A DNA stretch of 64,000 nucleotides from Pythium myriotylum (Eukaryota > Oomycota > Peronosporomycetes > Pythiales > Pythiaceae): contig JALJCQ010000020.1 in assembly GCA_023091665.1 (NCBI GenBank), forward strand, positions 62,001 through 126,000, read 5' to 3'. The notes beneath the pieces were generated by a model. It had not been told where the DNA came from, did not search any database, and saw only the letters and a program-made list of their open reading frames with translations. Both the position numbers and the translations under genes were made by a program. Numbering within the stretch: the first letter of the stretch is position 1; every line of letters starts with the position of its first letter. Of this stretch, positions 29,335-39,670 are shown one piece after another.

Positions 29335-29371
29335 TGAAGTTGGCCCATTTCAAAGCCGGGAAGAGATGGCT
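29335..29371 (-). promoter_or_regulatory. conserved upstream block, 44-residue peptide family
   Basis: Minus-strand GCCATCTCTTCCCGG ... CCAACTTCAA, 207 bp upstream of the ATG at 29164; the same as 1954-1991 and 3639-3674. A further shared stretch (ATGTATAGTACGCGAT) lies closer to the gene in the copies at 2169 and 29164. Confidence 0.5.
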
Positions 29372-30298
29372 TTTTGAGCCGTGGTGATCTTTAGCTCGCA
29401 TCGTTTGGTCGTTTTACTGACTCCTCGAAGTCGTTGCGGCCTCTATGATAGATCCGTTCTATGCAACATGAGCCATGATCTTTTTTAGAGGTCTTTTCTC
29501 GCACGTTCTCATCTAAAATAGTCATACATTGAAAACAACAGCTGCGCACCGAGGTAAGGCTACACACTCCTGCCTTCGGCATCACATCCAACATGAACAT
29601 TTCAACTCTATCCCTGTCCTAAAAGACCTTTGTTTTCGCCGTCGCATCTCTGTCTCATAGTCGCACACTCCACTCCCAATTTTGGTGAACTACACGGTCA
29701 CAATTAGTCGGGTACGCCATTTGTTGCTTTGGAAATTACCGTCTCGTATACCAGTCTGTGTTCACAAGTTTCATTGCGGCCCGGTCTGAGCAGGTCTGGT
29801 TTGGTCTAGTGCAGCGGAAACAATACATTCGTTCTGGCGAATTCTCCTCAACCCTTCTTGATCCAGATTGATTGTTCGAGTCCAAGTAGTGACACCACGG
29901 CAACCCGCAATGTTAACTCGGGGAATAAAGTCGTCCTGGACTCTCGTCCGATGTATGAGAAAGCACAAGAACATTTATATTCTCTTCTCATTCATACTTA
30001 AAAGTGAAATCACAGGAACGAATTAGGAGAATTGGGGTCTGTTGCAGACAACGCTTGAACCCTCTCGAATTGATGCTACCTGTAGAACTGAAGATGAACC
30101 AGTTGATGGACTGGGTGCCAAATGTTGCCGAGCTCATAGAGCCACTGCCGATGATAAGGAAAACGAAGAGAATTAAAGGAAGAGCTGCGTTGACGAGTAC
30201 CCGTTTTCGAGGAACTTGTAAGATCGATTTTTCGCGCTTATTGACTCGCCCAGCAAGTAGTGATATCTCGAGGAACAATTCACAATTCTTGGAGATAA
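29372..30298. other. no gene recognised
   Basis: Short frames only. A CACTAGACCAAACCAGAC stretch near 29806-29824 (minus) repeats one near 1463. Confidence 0.4.
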
Positions 30299-31050
30299 TG
30301 GACCGATTCCCGTAGGATTTTAGGATTGAAAATCCATTTTCATAAACCATATCCATAAAATTTAGGATTGGATCCCTTCCCGTAGAAACCTTCCATTTCA
30401 ACCAATCGAGGAAACGCGTCCCTCCACTTCGAAATCGCGAACAAACTCTCGGAGGTTCGTGAGCATCATGTACTCCTCTTCGGAGAGCAGCGATGACGAC
30501 GACGACGTCGCTCTCGTCTTCGCGCTCGCCATGTACACGAAAGGGGAGGAGTGCTTCTGGGGCGCCACGCGTGGTCAATCGCACCTCACGCGCGCAGATC
30601 TGCTCCCGGATCCATGGACAGGTACGCCGTGGTATTGACCACGCGTTTATCGTCACCACGGGTATACGGTGCGGATACAATCAAAGAGGACATGGAGTTC
30701 ATCATCGCTGTACCCTGAAGCGCCAGGGGGGGGGCCCCTTCTTCTTGCCGCTGTTGGCGCGCGCAGCGCCCGTTGCCTTGCCCACATACTCGCTGGTGAC
30801 TTGAAGGGGAAACTTCAACCATTTCAAATTCGGGACAGTGTTTGGGACAATTTGTTTTAACGGGGTATCTATTTTCATCAAATATGGAAAGGGATTATGT
30901 ATGAAATGAAAGGGGGTCCCCACCCCCTTTCATTTCAAAGATTATGAACACGGACTGAGGCTGTTTAGACCGCCGATTTGGGTCTAAATCTTGTTTTGAA
31001 AATGGAATTATGGATAGGAACCGTCCTATTTGCCTGCGGGAATTGGTCCA
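30299..31050. mobile_element. small element with imperfect inverted termini, possibly Harbinger-like
   Basis: The left end TGGACCGATTCCCGTAGG and the reverse complement of the right end TGGACCAATTCCCGCAGG match at 16 of 18 positions, and further inverted similarity follows (CCATTTTC, ATCCATAAAATT). Inside, 30468-30638 encodes 56 residues starting MYSSSESSDDDDDVALVFAL, an acidic start that recalls Harbinger-type transposases of oomycetes (from memory). A clear target duplication was not found. Probably a non-autonomous deletion derivative. Confidence 0.45.
30902..30937. repeat. perfect 16-bp stem, 4-nt loop hairpin
   Basis: TGAAATGAAAGGGGGT, loop CCCC, and the exact reverse complement. It lies inside the small element at 30299-31050. 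Confidence 0.9.
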
Positions 31051-31782
31051 ATACCAATCACGTCCATAAGAATTGTTGGAACAGTCAAATATTCCTATTC
31101 ACGTTTTCCGGTTACGCCATATTTCTCATAGCCACGACATGCACCTGAGTAGGTCACGTTGGGGAACAGTACCGGAGGAAAAGCTTCAATTCAGACGAAG
31201 TCGGCATCTCACCCAATAACAGGTCTCGTAAAAGTATTCCAAACACTCCTTCCAGATAAAGCAGATGTCCGGGAAATCGCCCACAATTGTTCATTAAATC
31301 AACAATGATCCGCGCCCAACAAATTTTGTTGGGTGCGGATCAGCCGTGGGGCAGTCAGTGAGCTTCTTCAATCGCAGACAGAAGTTGCTATTCTTGTTGA
31401 AGATGATTATGTCTTTGTCGTGATGCAGACTCACGTTGAGTCCCGTTTATCTCGCAATTCGCACAATCCCACGAGACTCTTCGACTGTATCAGCAGTCGA
31501 TAAGTGTACAGTCGATGAGTATCTTTACCAGGAACAATTCCATCTGGTATGGACTGACACAGTGCCAAACGAGGTGTGATCCAACGCATTTCGCCATATG
31601 CCTGTCCACGTTGAGTAGAGTTTGGTGGAAAAAGTCTTCGCTCCGGTAAAAATAGTAATGGTATCCCCACAACTTGAATACCAGATCTGCTACAATCTCT
31701 GGACATTTATTCGGGCCGTATTCCATTGTTGTTTGGCGAACAATTCACAGCAGATCACGTGAATTCCGCACACTGCGTCGTG
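31051..31782. other. no gene recognised
   Basis: Left flank of the copia element. Short frames without features. Confidence 0.45.
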
Positions 31783-31860
31783 AAGTCAACTCGCCCCTCC
31801 TAAGTCAACCTCGGCCTCGCCTAAGTCGACCCTCGGTCCCGGCTAAGTCAACCCGTCTCA
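31783..31860 (+). repeat. 5' LTR remnant of C1
   Basis: 78 bp ending GTCTCA, matching 37446-37523 with one mismatch; contains AAGTCAAC/TAAGTC repeats. Upstream similarity stops abruptly at 31783. Confidence 0.85.
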
Positions 31861-31872
31861 CGTTATCAGCAC
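31861..31872 (+). other. primer binding site of C1, anticodon-arm type
   Basis: CGTTATCAGCAC directly after the LTR remnant. Its complement, GTGCTGATAACG, is the anticodon loop and stem sequence of tRNA-Ile (GTGCTAATAACG in many eukaryotes), with C opposite position 34. This suggests priming by a half-tRNA as known for Drosophila copia. Confidence 0.5.
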
Positions 31873-32147
31873 TGAGACTCACCGCCAAGCCGACCCGACC
31901 CGTCAGCCCGGACCTCTCACCGACCCGTCGAATCGCCGACCCGACCCGCGCAGGCTGTTGGACCGCTCGCTGACGCGAACCTCTCGCCGTCCCTCTGCCC
32001 GCCGCGCAAAACCCGCTTGAACCCGACTCGTGGACTGTCCCCCGGTCCCTGCATTGGCCTGCCCGTTCAAGCCGAAGCCCCTGCTATAATTGCCGCGGAT
32101 CCGTGGCGTGGCCTCTAGCCGAGTTGCCTGCCCCCATTCCCGCTTGC

Positions 32148-32630
32148 ATGGGTACGAGTGCCGCCAACACAACGAAGACGAAGAAGGTGCTCAACCTCTC
32201 CGCCGCTGGGCCAGCCGTCAAGACCGTCAAAGTCCGGAGCCGCCGCCGTTTTCGCCACGTCCAGACGTTCGACTCGCGCTCCGACTTTAAGCGCATCCGC
32301 TCCCTGAAGGACGACGACCAGAAGGCGCTCGACAAGCTCCGTGACGACCTCCAAGCCTCCATCGAACGCACGGTCCGGCTCCAGCACCGCTTCGTCGAGG
32401 AGCTCAACAAGCACGCCGTCGGCTGCAACCGCACGAAGGCGATCGTCAAGGCTCTCGGCATTCTCCCGTTCCATTCGGACTGCCAGCGCAAAGTCGTTGA
32501 CACTGCCATCTTCGACATCTTGCGGTCGGACGAAGTCGCTGCCAAGCAAGCCGCCGACGAAGCTGCGAAGAAGAGGCGCGAAGCGCACGACAAGAACTGC
32601 TTCTCCTGCTACGCTTGTGTCAACTACTAG
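32148..32630 (+). CDS. leader reading frame ahead of gag in C1, unknown function
   Basis: 160 codons from ATG 32148. Starts MGTSAANTTKTKK, has a basic region VRSRRRFRH, a long helical part (DDDQKALDKLRDDLQASIERTVRLQHRFVEELNK in pieces), an Ala/Lys-rich stretch and a Cys-containing end (CFSCYACVNY). It precedes gag by 39 bp in a different frame. A frame of comparable size and character precedes gag in the gypsy element G1. No domain recognised; could be an accessory protein or an uncleaved N-terminal product. Confidence 0.5.
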   Translation: MGTSAANTTKTKKVLNLSAAGPAVKTVKVRSRRRFRHVQTFDSRSDFKRIRSLKDDDQKALDKLRDDLQASIERTVRLQHRFVEELNKHAVGCNRTKAIVKALGILPFHSDCQRKVVDTAIFDILRSDEVAAKQAADEAAKKRREAHDKNCFSCYACVNY

Positions 32631-32669
32631 CTTGTAACTTGTTCTAAAGACACTTAGTTCGTTTCCAAA

Positions 32670-35600
32670 ATGTCTGACTTGGAAAAACTCAAGTTCCCAG
32701 CACTTGATGTTGCTGGAACGAACTACATCGTTTGGGCACTTGAGGCTTACAACTACCTCTGTGCCGATGGTCTTGGAGCAACGGTTGACCCCGCGTTTGT
32801 AGTACCTGTTACAAGCAATGCTCAAGCAGAAGAGAGACGTCGTAATGCTGCCCGTGCAGTGTGCCTGATCCTTAGACACTTGCACAAGGACTTGAAGTTC
32901 AACTACTTGGAAGAGCAGAACCCTGCGGTGATATGGCAGAGCCTGAAGCTTCGGTTTGACACTGACCGGAAGCAAGCAATGCTGCCTTTGCTGAACGACG
33001 AGTGGAATAAGTTGTGTTTCTACAACTTCAAGACGGTAACAGAGTACACGACGAAGCTTTATGGCATCACGAGCGAGCTGTCATGGTGTGATCGCATGAT
33101 CACTGAGTCTGAGAAGATTGAGAAGACTCTGACGACTTTCCACCCGTCAGAACGTATCCTGGCGATGCAGTACAGACGCATGAACCATGACACCTTCGAC
33201 AAGCTTGTTGCTGTGCTGTTGCTCGACGAGAAGCACGGCTTGCTGCTCCAACGCAATCATGACGAGCGCCGCTTGCCTCCAACACCTGGTTCCACACCCG
33301 AAGTGAACTATGGTGATGCTGGTGGACAGAACCAGCAGAAGCAAAAGCGCGGAGGCAAGAAGCAGTGGAAAGGGCGACACGGCAAGCGTGGTGGCTATCG
33401 GAACGCCAAGCCCCATACGAGGAACGGGCGCAAGGTAACGTCACAGAAGGACACATGCCACAAGTGCGGGCAGTTCGGACACTGGGCCAAACAGTGCAAT
33501 ACGCCTGCATTCCACTGTAAGTTGTATCAACAGTCTCAGCAAGCAAAGTCCACTGACAGTACAAAAGGCAAGAAGACAGTCTCCGGCAAGAGAGTCTCGT
33601 TCATGTCCGACCTCTCCGATGACAGTGAAAGCGAATCGCACTGCGTTGAGAGCTTTGTTAGCGTAGTCGCTGAAGGGGGAGATGGGGCCTTGTGTCTCAT
33701 CGACTCCGCCACGACGCATGTTATACTCAACGAAAAACGGTTCTTTGTCAGTCTTGATCCCTCTCTGGCACCAAGTAGCGTCACGACTGTGGGTGGATCG
33801 AGTCCGATCGCGAAGGCAGCTGGACACGCCCGCATTGCTTTGCCGAACGGCACTGTGATTGACGTCCAAAGGGCTGTGTACGCGCCAGCATCCCCTCGTA
33901 ACTTGCTCAGCTTCCATGATCTGCGGAAGAATGGCCTCCACATCCACACGGCGGCCTCGTCGGATGGAGCAGAGTGCCTAAGGCTAGTGGACAAGGACGG
34001 AAATGTGATGGAGGAGTGCTCACAGGCTGGCAATGGCCTATACTTCTCGTACATCAATGCCACGTCTTCGCCCAACGCCACCTACCTTGCAGAAGTGCCT
34101 TCACGTGCCGACAAGGATGCGTTGTTGCTATGGCATGATCGCATGGGCCATCCAGGACGAGGAATGTTGAAGAAGATTACCAAGGCCGTTCGGGGCATAC
34201 CTTTGAGTGCTCTCAGTATCCCAAGGCGCCTCCCTCGGGTCTGCCCGCCATGCACGATGGGGAAGCTTCCGAACAAGAAGAAGAATTCGTTCTCCAGCGA
34301 GAAGTTCAAGCCTCACAGCCACTTCGAGACCCTCGTGAGCGACGTGTGTGGGCCCATCTCGCCACCCTCAGGACCATTCAGCTACTATATGGTGGTGAAG
34401 GACACATCGGCGCGTTTCTCCAAGGTACAACTCCTCACTTCCAAGAACGAGGTGATGCCAAAGCTGCTTATCGCCATCATCCAGCTGAAGACACAGTTCC
34501 CAAGTCACCCCATCAGGAACGTCCGCGTCGATAATGCCTCGGAGTATGTCTCGAAGTCATTTCAAGAGTTCTGCGCCTCGTCCGGCATAACCTTGGAGAC
34601 CTCTGTACCCTACGCACACAACACGAATGCTGAGAATTTCGTGAAGCTTGTGCAGATGGTAGCTCGCCCCCTACTCCTTCGTTCTAATTTACCTCTGTCG
34701 TGTTGGGGACATGCTGTACTCCATGCTGGCGACCTTCTCCTGTACAGACCGCCAGCTGAGAATGTTCTGTCACCGTACGAACTTGCGCATGGTTTCTCGC
34801 CGTCTGTCGCAAACCTGAGGATCTTTGGCTGCGCGGTGTATGTGCCCATACCGCCTCACCAAAAGTCTAAGTTCGGACCGAAACGACAACTTGGAATCTA
34901 TGTTGGCTTTCAGTCGCCATCTATCATCCGGTATCTAAGTCCCGAGACTGGTGACTTGTTCGTCGCTCACATCACTATGTGTGAGTTTGATGAGTCTACA
35001 TTCCCAAAGCTGGGAAGCACTGAGGATGATGACAGCTGCGATCAGTTCGACTTCGATCAGTCACGCACGAAGGAGTCCCACCGTGACCCATACACTGGTC
35101 AGGGGGAGAAGGATGTGCGTCGAATCCTACATCTCCACCGTATTGCGCAGAACGCTCCAGATGCATTCGCGGCTACTGAGCGCGTAACGAGATCGTCGGT
35201 CAACGAAGCAACCAACTACCCAGCACCAGTAGCTGTCGATCCAACCCCAGTTGCTGTGGTGGCGCCACAAAACAATAAACGTGGTCGCCCCAAAGGTGCC
35301 AAAGACCTTGTGCCACGGAAGCGTCGGACCAGAGCCGAGCTTCATGGTAGCGCAGTTGCTGTTGTGCCTCCTGCTGAGTCATACCCCGATGTCCATACTG
35401 GTGCGTCGGTGGACACGCTTGCAGAGGCCAACTTGAGTACGTTCCTTACTCTCAAGGATCAGGATGCCGACCCAACGACAATTGAAGATTGTCGAGCATC
35501 GCCCGATTCGCCACAGTGGAAGGCTGCAATCAAGGCTGAGCTCCAATCGTTGCTGAATCGCAAAGTGTTTGGTAGTGTGCAAGAATGCCCTCCAAGTCAT

Positions 35601-37088
35601 AAGCCGATTGGGTGCAGATGGGTCTTCAACCGGAAACGAGCCCAAACAGGCAAAGTAGTTTGCTATACGGCGCGCCTGGTTGCACAAGGATTCACGCAAC
35701 GGTTCGGCATCGATTACTCAGACACGTATTCGCCAGTCATGACCATGACAACCCTTCGTTGGTTGTTAGCGTTCGCTGCCAGGAACGACATGAAAGTGAA
35801 GCAAGCAGACATTGAGACTGCCTACTTGTATGGAGTCATTGACGTCGAGCTCTACATGAGAGTGCCCGAGGGTTTACGTGTTGAGGGGGAGGAGTCGCTG
35901 AGGCTCCCATGTGTTCGGATACACAAGTCTCTCTATGGGTTGAAGCAAGCTGGCAGAATTTGGTACTTGCACTTTTCGCAGTACTTAGAGAAGTGTGGTT
36001 TTCAGACGCACGAGTGCTCCCCATGCTTGTTCGTCAAGCGAAGCGGCGCCGAGATCGCCATTATTGGGATCTATGTCGATGACATCGTCATGGTGGGCTC
36101 TGACACAGCAGTAGAAGCTGGGATGACAGCATTGAAGGCCGAGTTCAAGGTGAAGGACCTTGGTCTACTCTCATTCTGTCTGGGGTTGCAGATCCACCAG
36201 AACCCGAAAGGGATTATGTTGCATCAAGCAACGTACATTGCGAAGCTGCTGGAGCGCTTCAGCATGGGGGAGGTCTCGAGAGCCGCTAAGACTCCCATGG
36301 TGGTGCGCAGCTTGAAGCCAGAGAGTGACGTATACGGCCCAAGACGCGGCAGTGAAGAAGTCCTTGGCGAGAAGTATCCGTACAGAGAGGCCATCGGCGC
36401 GCTCTTGTACCTTGCTAACTGCTCGCGCCCAGATATCGCTTTCGCCGTTAGCGTGCTTGCACGCTATTCATCTGAACCCACCAAGAGACATTGGTCTGGC
36501 GTAAAGCAACTGATGAGATATCTGGCTAAGACCAAGGACTACGGTTTGTTGTATCGCAGAGGAGAACTTGCTCGTGATGTTTCCCTGTTGACTACTGACG
36601 ACATTTATGGTTATGCCGATGCTAGTTATCTGTCAGATCCACACAAGGCTCGTTCTCAGTCTGGCTACGTGTTCGTGTCTGCCGGAGCCGCGATTTCATG
36701 GAAGCCGACGAAGCAAACAATCGCCGCAACATCGACAAACCAGTCTGAGATCATTGCACTCTACGAAGCATGCCGCGAATGTGTCTGGATCAGACTCTTT
36801 GTCAAGTTTATCCGCAAAGGACTTGGCATCACCAATGAGCTGCCACCCATCGCCATCTACGAAGACAACAATGCGTGTATCGCCCAAGTCCAACAAGGGT
36901 ATATCAAGAGCGATCGGACGAAGCATATCGACCCCAAGTTCTTCTTCATGCACGAGCTCCAAGGCAAGCAACTCGAGGTCAAGAGGATCCCATCGGACAA
37001 GAACATTGCAGACCTCTTCACCAAGTCTCTCGGAAGCACCAAGCATTGGGATCTCGTCCGCGGTCTTGGCATGGTGGAGCTTAAGTAG
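32670..37088 (+). CDS. C1 gag-pol polyprotein, intact
   Basis: 1472 codons without interruption. Order: gag (AVIWQSLKLRFDTDRK), Lys/Arg/Gly-rich stretch, zinc knuckle CHKCGQFGHWAKQC (33455-33497), protease IDSATTH, GAG-pre-integrase HH..CC (WHDRMGHPG ... CPPC), integrase D (VSDVCGP), D (VDNASEYV), E (NTNAENF), RT with YVDD (36073-36084) and TYSPV, RNase H (YADASYLSD, ATSTNQSEI, EDNNAC, HIDPKFF). All catalytic residues that I can judge are present. The E of the integrase sits in NTNAENF rather than the common QNGVAER. Confidence 0.93.
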   Translation: MSDLEKLKFPALDVAGTNYIVWALEAYNYLCADGLGATVDPAFVVPVTSNAQAEERRRNAARAVCLILRHLHKDLKFNYLEEQNPAVIWQSLKLRFDTDRKQAMLPLLNDEWNKLCFYNFKTVTEYTTKLYGITSELSWCDRMITESEKIEKTLTTFHPSERILAMQYRRMNHDTFDKLVAVLLLDEKHGLLLQRNHDERRLPPTPGSTPEVNYGDAGGQNQQKQKRGGKKQWKGRHGKRGGYRNAKPHTRNGRKVTSQKDTCHKCGQFGHWAKQCNTPAFHCKLYQQSQQAKSTDSTKGKKTVSGKRVSFMSDLSDDSESESHCVESFVSVVAEGGDGALCLIDSATTHVILNEKRFFVSLDPSLAPSSVTTVGGSSPIAKAAGHARIALPNGTVIDVQRAVYAPASPRNLLSFHDLRKNGLHIHTAASSDGAECLRLVDKDGNVMEECSQAGNGLYFSYINATSSPNATYLAEVPSRADKDALLLWHDRMGHPGRGMLKKITKAVRGIPLSALSIPRRLPRVCPPCTMGKLPNKKKNSFSSEKFKPHSHFETLVSDVCGPISPPSGPFSYYMVVKDTSARFSKVQLLTSKNEVMPKLLIAIIQLKTQFPSHPIRNVRVDNASEYVSKSFQEFCASSGITLETSVPYAHNTNAENFVKLVQMVARPLLLRSNLPLSCWGHAVLHAGDLLLYRPPAENVLSPYELAHGFSPSVANLRIFGCAVYVPIPPHQKSKFGPKRQLGIYVGFQSPSIIRYLSPETGDLFVAHITMCEFDESTFPKLGSTEDDDSCDQFDFDQSRTKESHRDPYTGQGEKDVRRILHLHRIAQNAPDAFAATERVTRSSVNEATNYPAPVAVDPTPVAVVAPQNNKRGRPKGAKDLVPRKRRTRAELHGSAVAVVPPAESYPDVHTGASVDTLAEANLSTFLTLKDQDADPTTIEDCRASPDSPQWKAAIKAELQSLLNRKVFGSVQECPPSHKPIGCRWVFNRKRAQTGKVVCYTARLVAQGFTQRFGIDYSDTYSPVMTMTTLRWLLAFAARNDMKVKQADIETAYLYGVIDVELYMRVPEGLRVEGEESLRLPCVRIHKSLYGLKQAGRIWYLHFSQYLEKCGFQTHECSPCLFVKRSGAEIAIIGIYVDDIVMVGSDTAVEAGMTALKAEFKVKDLGLLSFCLGLQIHQNPKGIMLHQATYIAKLLERFSMGEVSRAAKTPMVVRSLKPESDVYGPRRGSEEVLGEKYPYREAIGALLYLANCSRPDIAFAVSVLARYSSEPTKRHWSGVKQLMRYLAKTKDYGLLYRRGELARDVSLLTTDDIYGYADASYLSDPHKARSQSGYVFVSAGAAISWKPTKQTIAATSTNQSEIIALYEACRECVWIRLFVKFIRKGLGITNELPPIAIYEDNNACIAQVQQGYIKSDRTKHIDPKFFFMHELQGKQLEVKRIPSDKNIADLFTKSLGSTKHWDLVRGLGMVELK

Positions 37089-37197
37089 GAAGCTGGTTTT
37101 TACCCTCACCACATGCTCGCATGTCGGGGAGTTTTTCCCAGCATAGGATACATACGTAGGAAAGAGAGGGATGTAGGATCGCTGCGCTGAGGGGGAG

Positions 37198-37523
37198 TGA
37201 GACAGTTCCTCCATGTTTACTCTATGTTTACATGTGATTCCTGGGAATCAGTTGCCGGCGCGTCACCAAGGATTGTGAGCGCCGGGCAATGATGGACGCC
37301 GCCACAAATGATGGCTGCCACCACGATTGATGGGTGAATAAATCCAGGCCATGTAGGACACAGAACTCTGCAGCGCTAGATCCCTACACCCACCATTTTC
37401 ATCCCAGGAAATATAGCTCATTCGGTCTTCTACCATCTACTGCTCAAGTCAACTCGCCCCTCCTAAGTCAACCTCGGCCTCGCCTAAGTCCACCCTCGGT
37501 CCCGGCTAAGTCAACCCGTCTCA
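37198..37523 (+). repeat. 3' LTR of C1
   Basis: 326 bp with TGAGAC...GTCTCA ends, preceded by the purine tract GAGGGGGAG. Confidence 0.9.
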
Positions 37524-37555
37524 CAAAAATTGTTTTTGAAGCCCAAACTGTTTTA

Positions 37556-37686
37556 TTCACTCGATAGTCATCTCCCCTTTTGTTCTCGAGGAGATTTGTC
37601 ATCCGCTTTTGAAAATCTACTCGATAGTCATCCATCTGGAGAGCCTACTCGCTGGTCATCCGTCACCTACTCGAAAGTCATCCGCA
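37556..37686. repeat. degenerate tandem repeat
   Basis: Four spaced units of CTACTCGATAGTCATCC with substitutions (near 37556, 37618, 37647 and 37667). It replaces the 3' end of host gene copy I. Confidence 0.6.
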
Positions 37687-38331
37687 CCCCGTAACTCGGC
37701 AGGAAGGTACGGCAAGATGGTCTCGTCGGCTGTCATCCCGATCGCATTCGCGTACTGGTGAACCCAGCGTCGGATATGGCGCCGGAGCTGAACCTCTTTG
37801 TCGAGACAGGCGTCGCTGACGGAACTCAAGCTGTAATACACACAGAGCAAGCAACGGTCAGAGATGATAGCTCTACTCGTGTGCTGTGCTGAGACTGTGG
37901 TGTTGCGACCACTATCCCAGCTTGACAAGACTACGAGCGTGCTACTTTACCTGTCTGGCGTGTCGCTTGGAGCTCTCTTTCTGCTTCTCTTTGTCGGAGC
38001 GCTTGCGCTTGCGGATGCGTCTCGCTGGTAGTTTGGTGGGTTTGATAGTGGACACCGCCTTGCGTTGGGTGGGAGCAGACGTCGAGACTGTGACGCGCGG
38101 CGTGGAGACTGTGATAGTGGGCTTGTCGGTGAGCAGCGACGGGAGCTCGGCCACAAAGGCGTTGACAAAGTCGCCGTCGAGAGAGTCGTCCTGGGTATAG
38201 AGCGCGTCGAGGTATACGAGGTCTCGCTCGGCCGTGCTGCCAGCGTCGAGTGCAGTTTGCTGTGGGAGATTGTAGTGGTGGTAATCGTGGTCGAGGAAGT
38301 AGGAGGCAACGTGCGGTGCGTGGACACTCAT
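37687..38331 (-). pseudogene. host gene family copy I, frameshifted and 3' truncated
   Basis: Exon 1 38331-37951 (127 codons, MSVHAPHVAS...) ends with the same CAGACAG/GTAAAG donor as copy IV; intron 37950-37831 ends TGTATTACAG. Exon 2 starts at 37830 with LEFRQRR but lacks five bases found in copy IV (after the second Arg codon), which breaks the frame; homology then runs to the LPAELRG segment at about 37690 and stops at the tandem repeats. Copy I is thus a pseudogene. It is the inverted counterpart of copy IV, and similarity extends at least 1.3 kb upstream to about 39670. Confidence 0.65.
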
Positions 38332-39670
38332 GGGCGTTATGTGTGGAAGCGATGAGAGGTCGAGAGCCAATTGGAGAATGACTAACGGCACACTGCGCGA
38401 CGCACCTCGCATCTGCTTTGGCACAGTGTGCCACTTCAACACGAACAAGCAGAGGCGAAACATCGGTCGCGGATGGAACGATAGACGGATCGAAGCATCT
38501 ATAGATGCGTGGATGGATGGGTACACGATGGCGAGGGCGGTCGCGGCGTCGTCGGCGTGGTCGTGGAGACTTGTCCACTCGCGAAGAAGAAGAGTCCTCC
38601 GTGGTCGTGAAGAAAAAGTCGAAGGACAGGAGACTTGATGACGACGGCCTTTTAGCAGAAACAGGACATTGTTGCATGGGTGTGATGGGGTACGGAACTG
38701 ACTTACTTCCTACTCACTGATAATAGTATCTGCGTCCCAGTTGACGTGGACGCATGCCTAACCGAGACCGAGACCTTGTCTGGGGAGGGTGTCTCGACGC
38801 CTGACCGCGCTGGGCGAGGGAAAAATGACGGGCAGGGAGCCTCGTCGTTCGTCAAAGAAACGGGGTGGTTTGTCGGGTTTCCCTTGTCGTGGTCGAGACC
38901 AGACATGACGGCAGCTGTGGAGATTGAATTGGTGTGTGTGAAGGCTCACGAATCTGGTCGTTCGTCGTTCGTGTCGTGCTGCGGGTCGTATTTTCTTCTG
39001 CGTCGTCGTCGCCTGCAGTCCGAGTGTGGTCCATTGCACGCCCAGACTCGCCGGAATTGATATCGAGGCACACCTGAGATGGCGTCTTAACCACTTGTCA
39101 GAGTTGCGAGAGATGGAGAGCATCCCCAACTACTGAAGACAATTCCTTCTTGGGCGCGAAAAGACGGAGCCGAGCGCTTGCTAACCGGTTAGCAATCGAT
39201 CGACGTCGGCAGCATAACGGAGAAAAGACGCGTGAGGAGCACGCTGACTCTTGTGCTCTTTCTGTAGGTAAGGTACGTCCATTAACACGCGAAGTCCATG
39301 TACGTACTGAACCCGGAGTCAGCCGATAGGATCCGGAGTACTGTACTCTACGCTCGGCGATCACGCGAACGAGACCAACATGTAACGGCAGTTGCCGGTA
39401 CAGTAGAGCTACAGTGGAGCTCACCCTTCGACAGTCGCCGAGGGGTGGGATGTGCAGATCATCTCGACGATCGGAACTAACTCGGCTTGAAGAATACACT
39501 ACTGTACAGTGGTATCAATATTACCGTGCGGATGGGTTCACCGAGGTCAGGCACATGCCGAGTCGATGTGCCTGACTGAGTTGACGGGATTGGGGCCGAG
39601 GATGGGATCTGGTTGTTGACCCACACCCCAGTTTCACGCATTTGGAGTCTCGGAGTTTGTTTTGGTAGAC
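38332..39670. other. upstream region of host copy I (inverted counterpart of 56035-56906 and 62709-63173)
   Basis: Diverged inverted copy of the upstream region of copy IV. Several open frames (for example a 248-codon frame across 37931-38677) are rich in Arg, Pro and Ser and are not conserved as frames between the copies, so I treat them as untranslated or spurious. Confidence 0.5.
39178..39195. promoter_or_regulatory. perfect 18-bp palindrome upstream of host copy I
   Basis: TTGCTAACCGGTTAGCAA, identical to 56493-56510 upstream of copy IV. Conserved while the surrounding sequence has drifted, so a dimeric protein site is possible. Confidence 0.45.

Larger units (their letters stand above)
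31783..37523 (+). mobile_element. Ty1/copia LTR retrotransposon C1, 5' truncated
   Basis: A full 326-bp 3' LTR (37198-37523, TGAGAC...GTCTCA) but only the last 78 bp of the 5' LTR (31783-31860, one mismatch). Between them are a leader frame and one uninterrupted 1472-codon gag-pol frame. With the 5' U3/R region gone the element has no promoter of its own and cannot make a normal transcript, although its coding sequence is intact. No target duplication can be tested because the left end is lost. Confidence 0.9.

Noticed and set aside
29988..30680. 230-codon minus-strand frame across the 30.3-kb element border
   Set aside because: Crosses the inverted-repeat element boundary and has no start or domain.
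32115..32975. 286-codon minus-strand frame opposite the C1 leader frame and gag start
   Set aside because: Val/Leu/Arg-rich shadow of a GC-biased coding region; no features.
37931..38677. 248-codon Arg/Pro-rich frame over host copy I
   Set aside because: Frame is not conserved in copy IV, where an in-frame TAG interrupts it, while the spliced frame starting MSVHAP is conserved.
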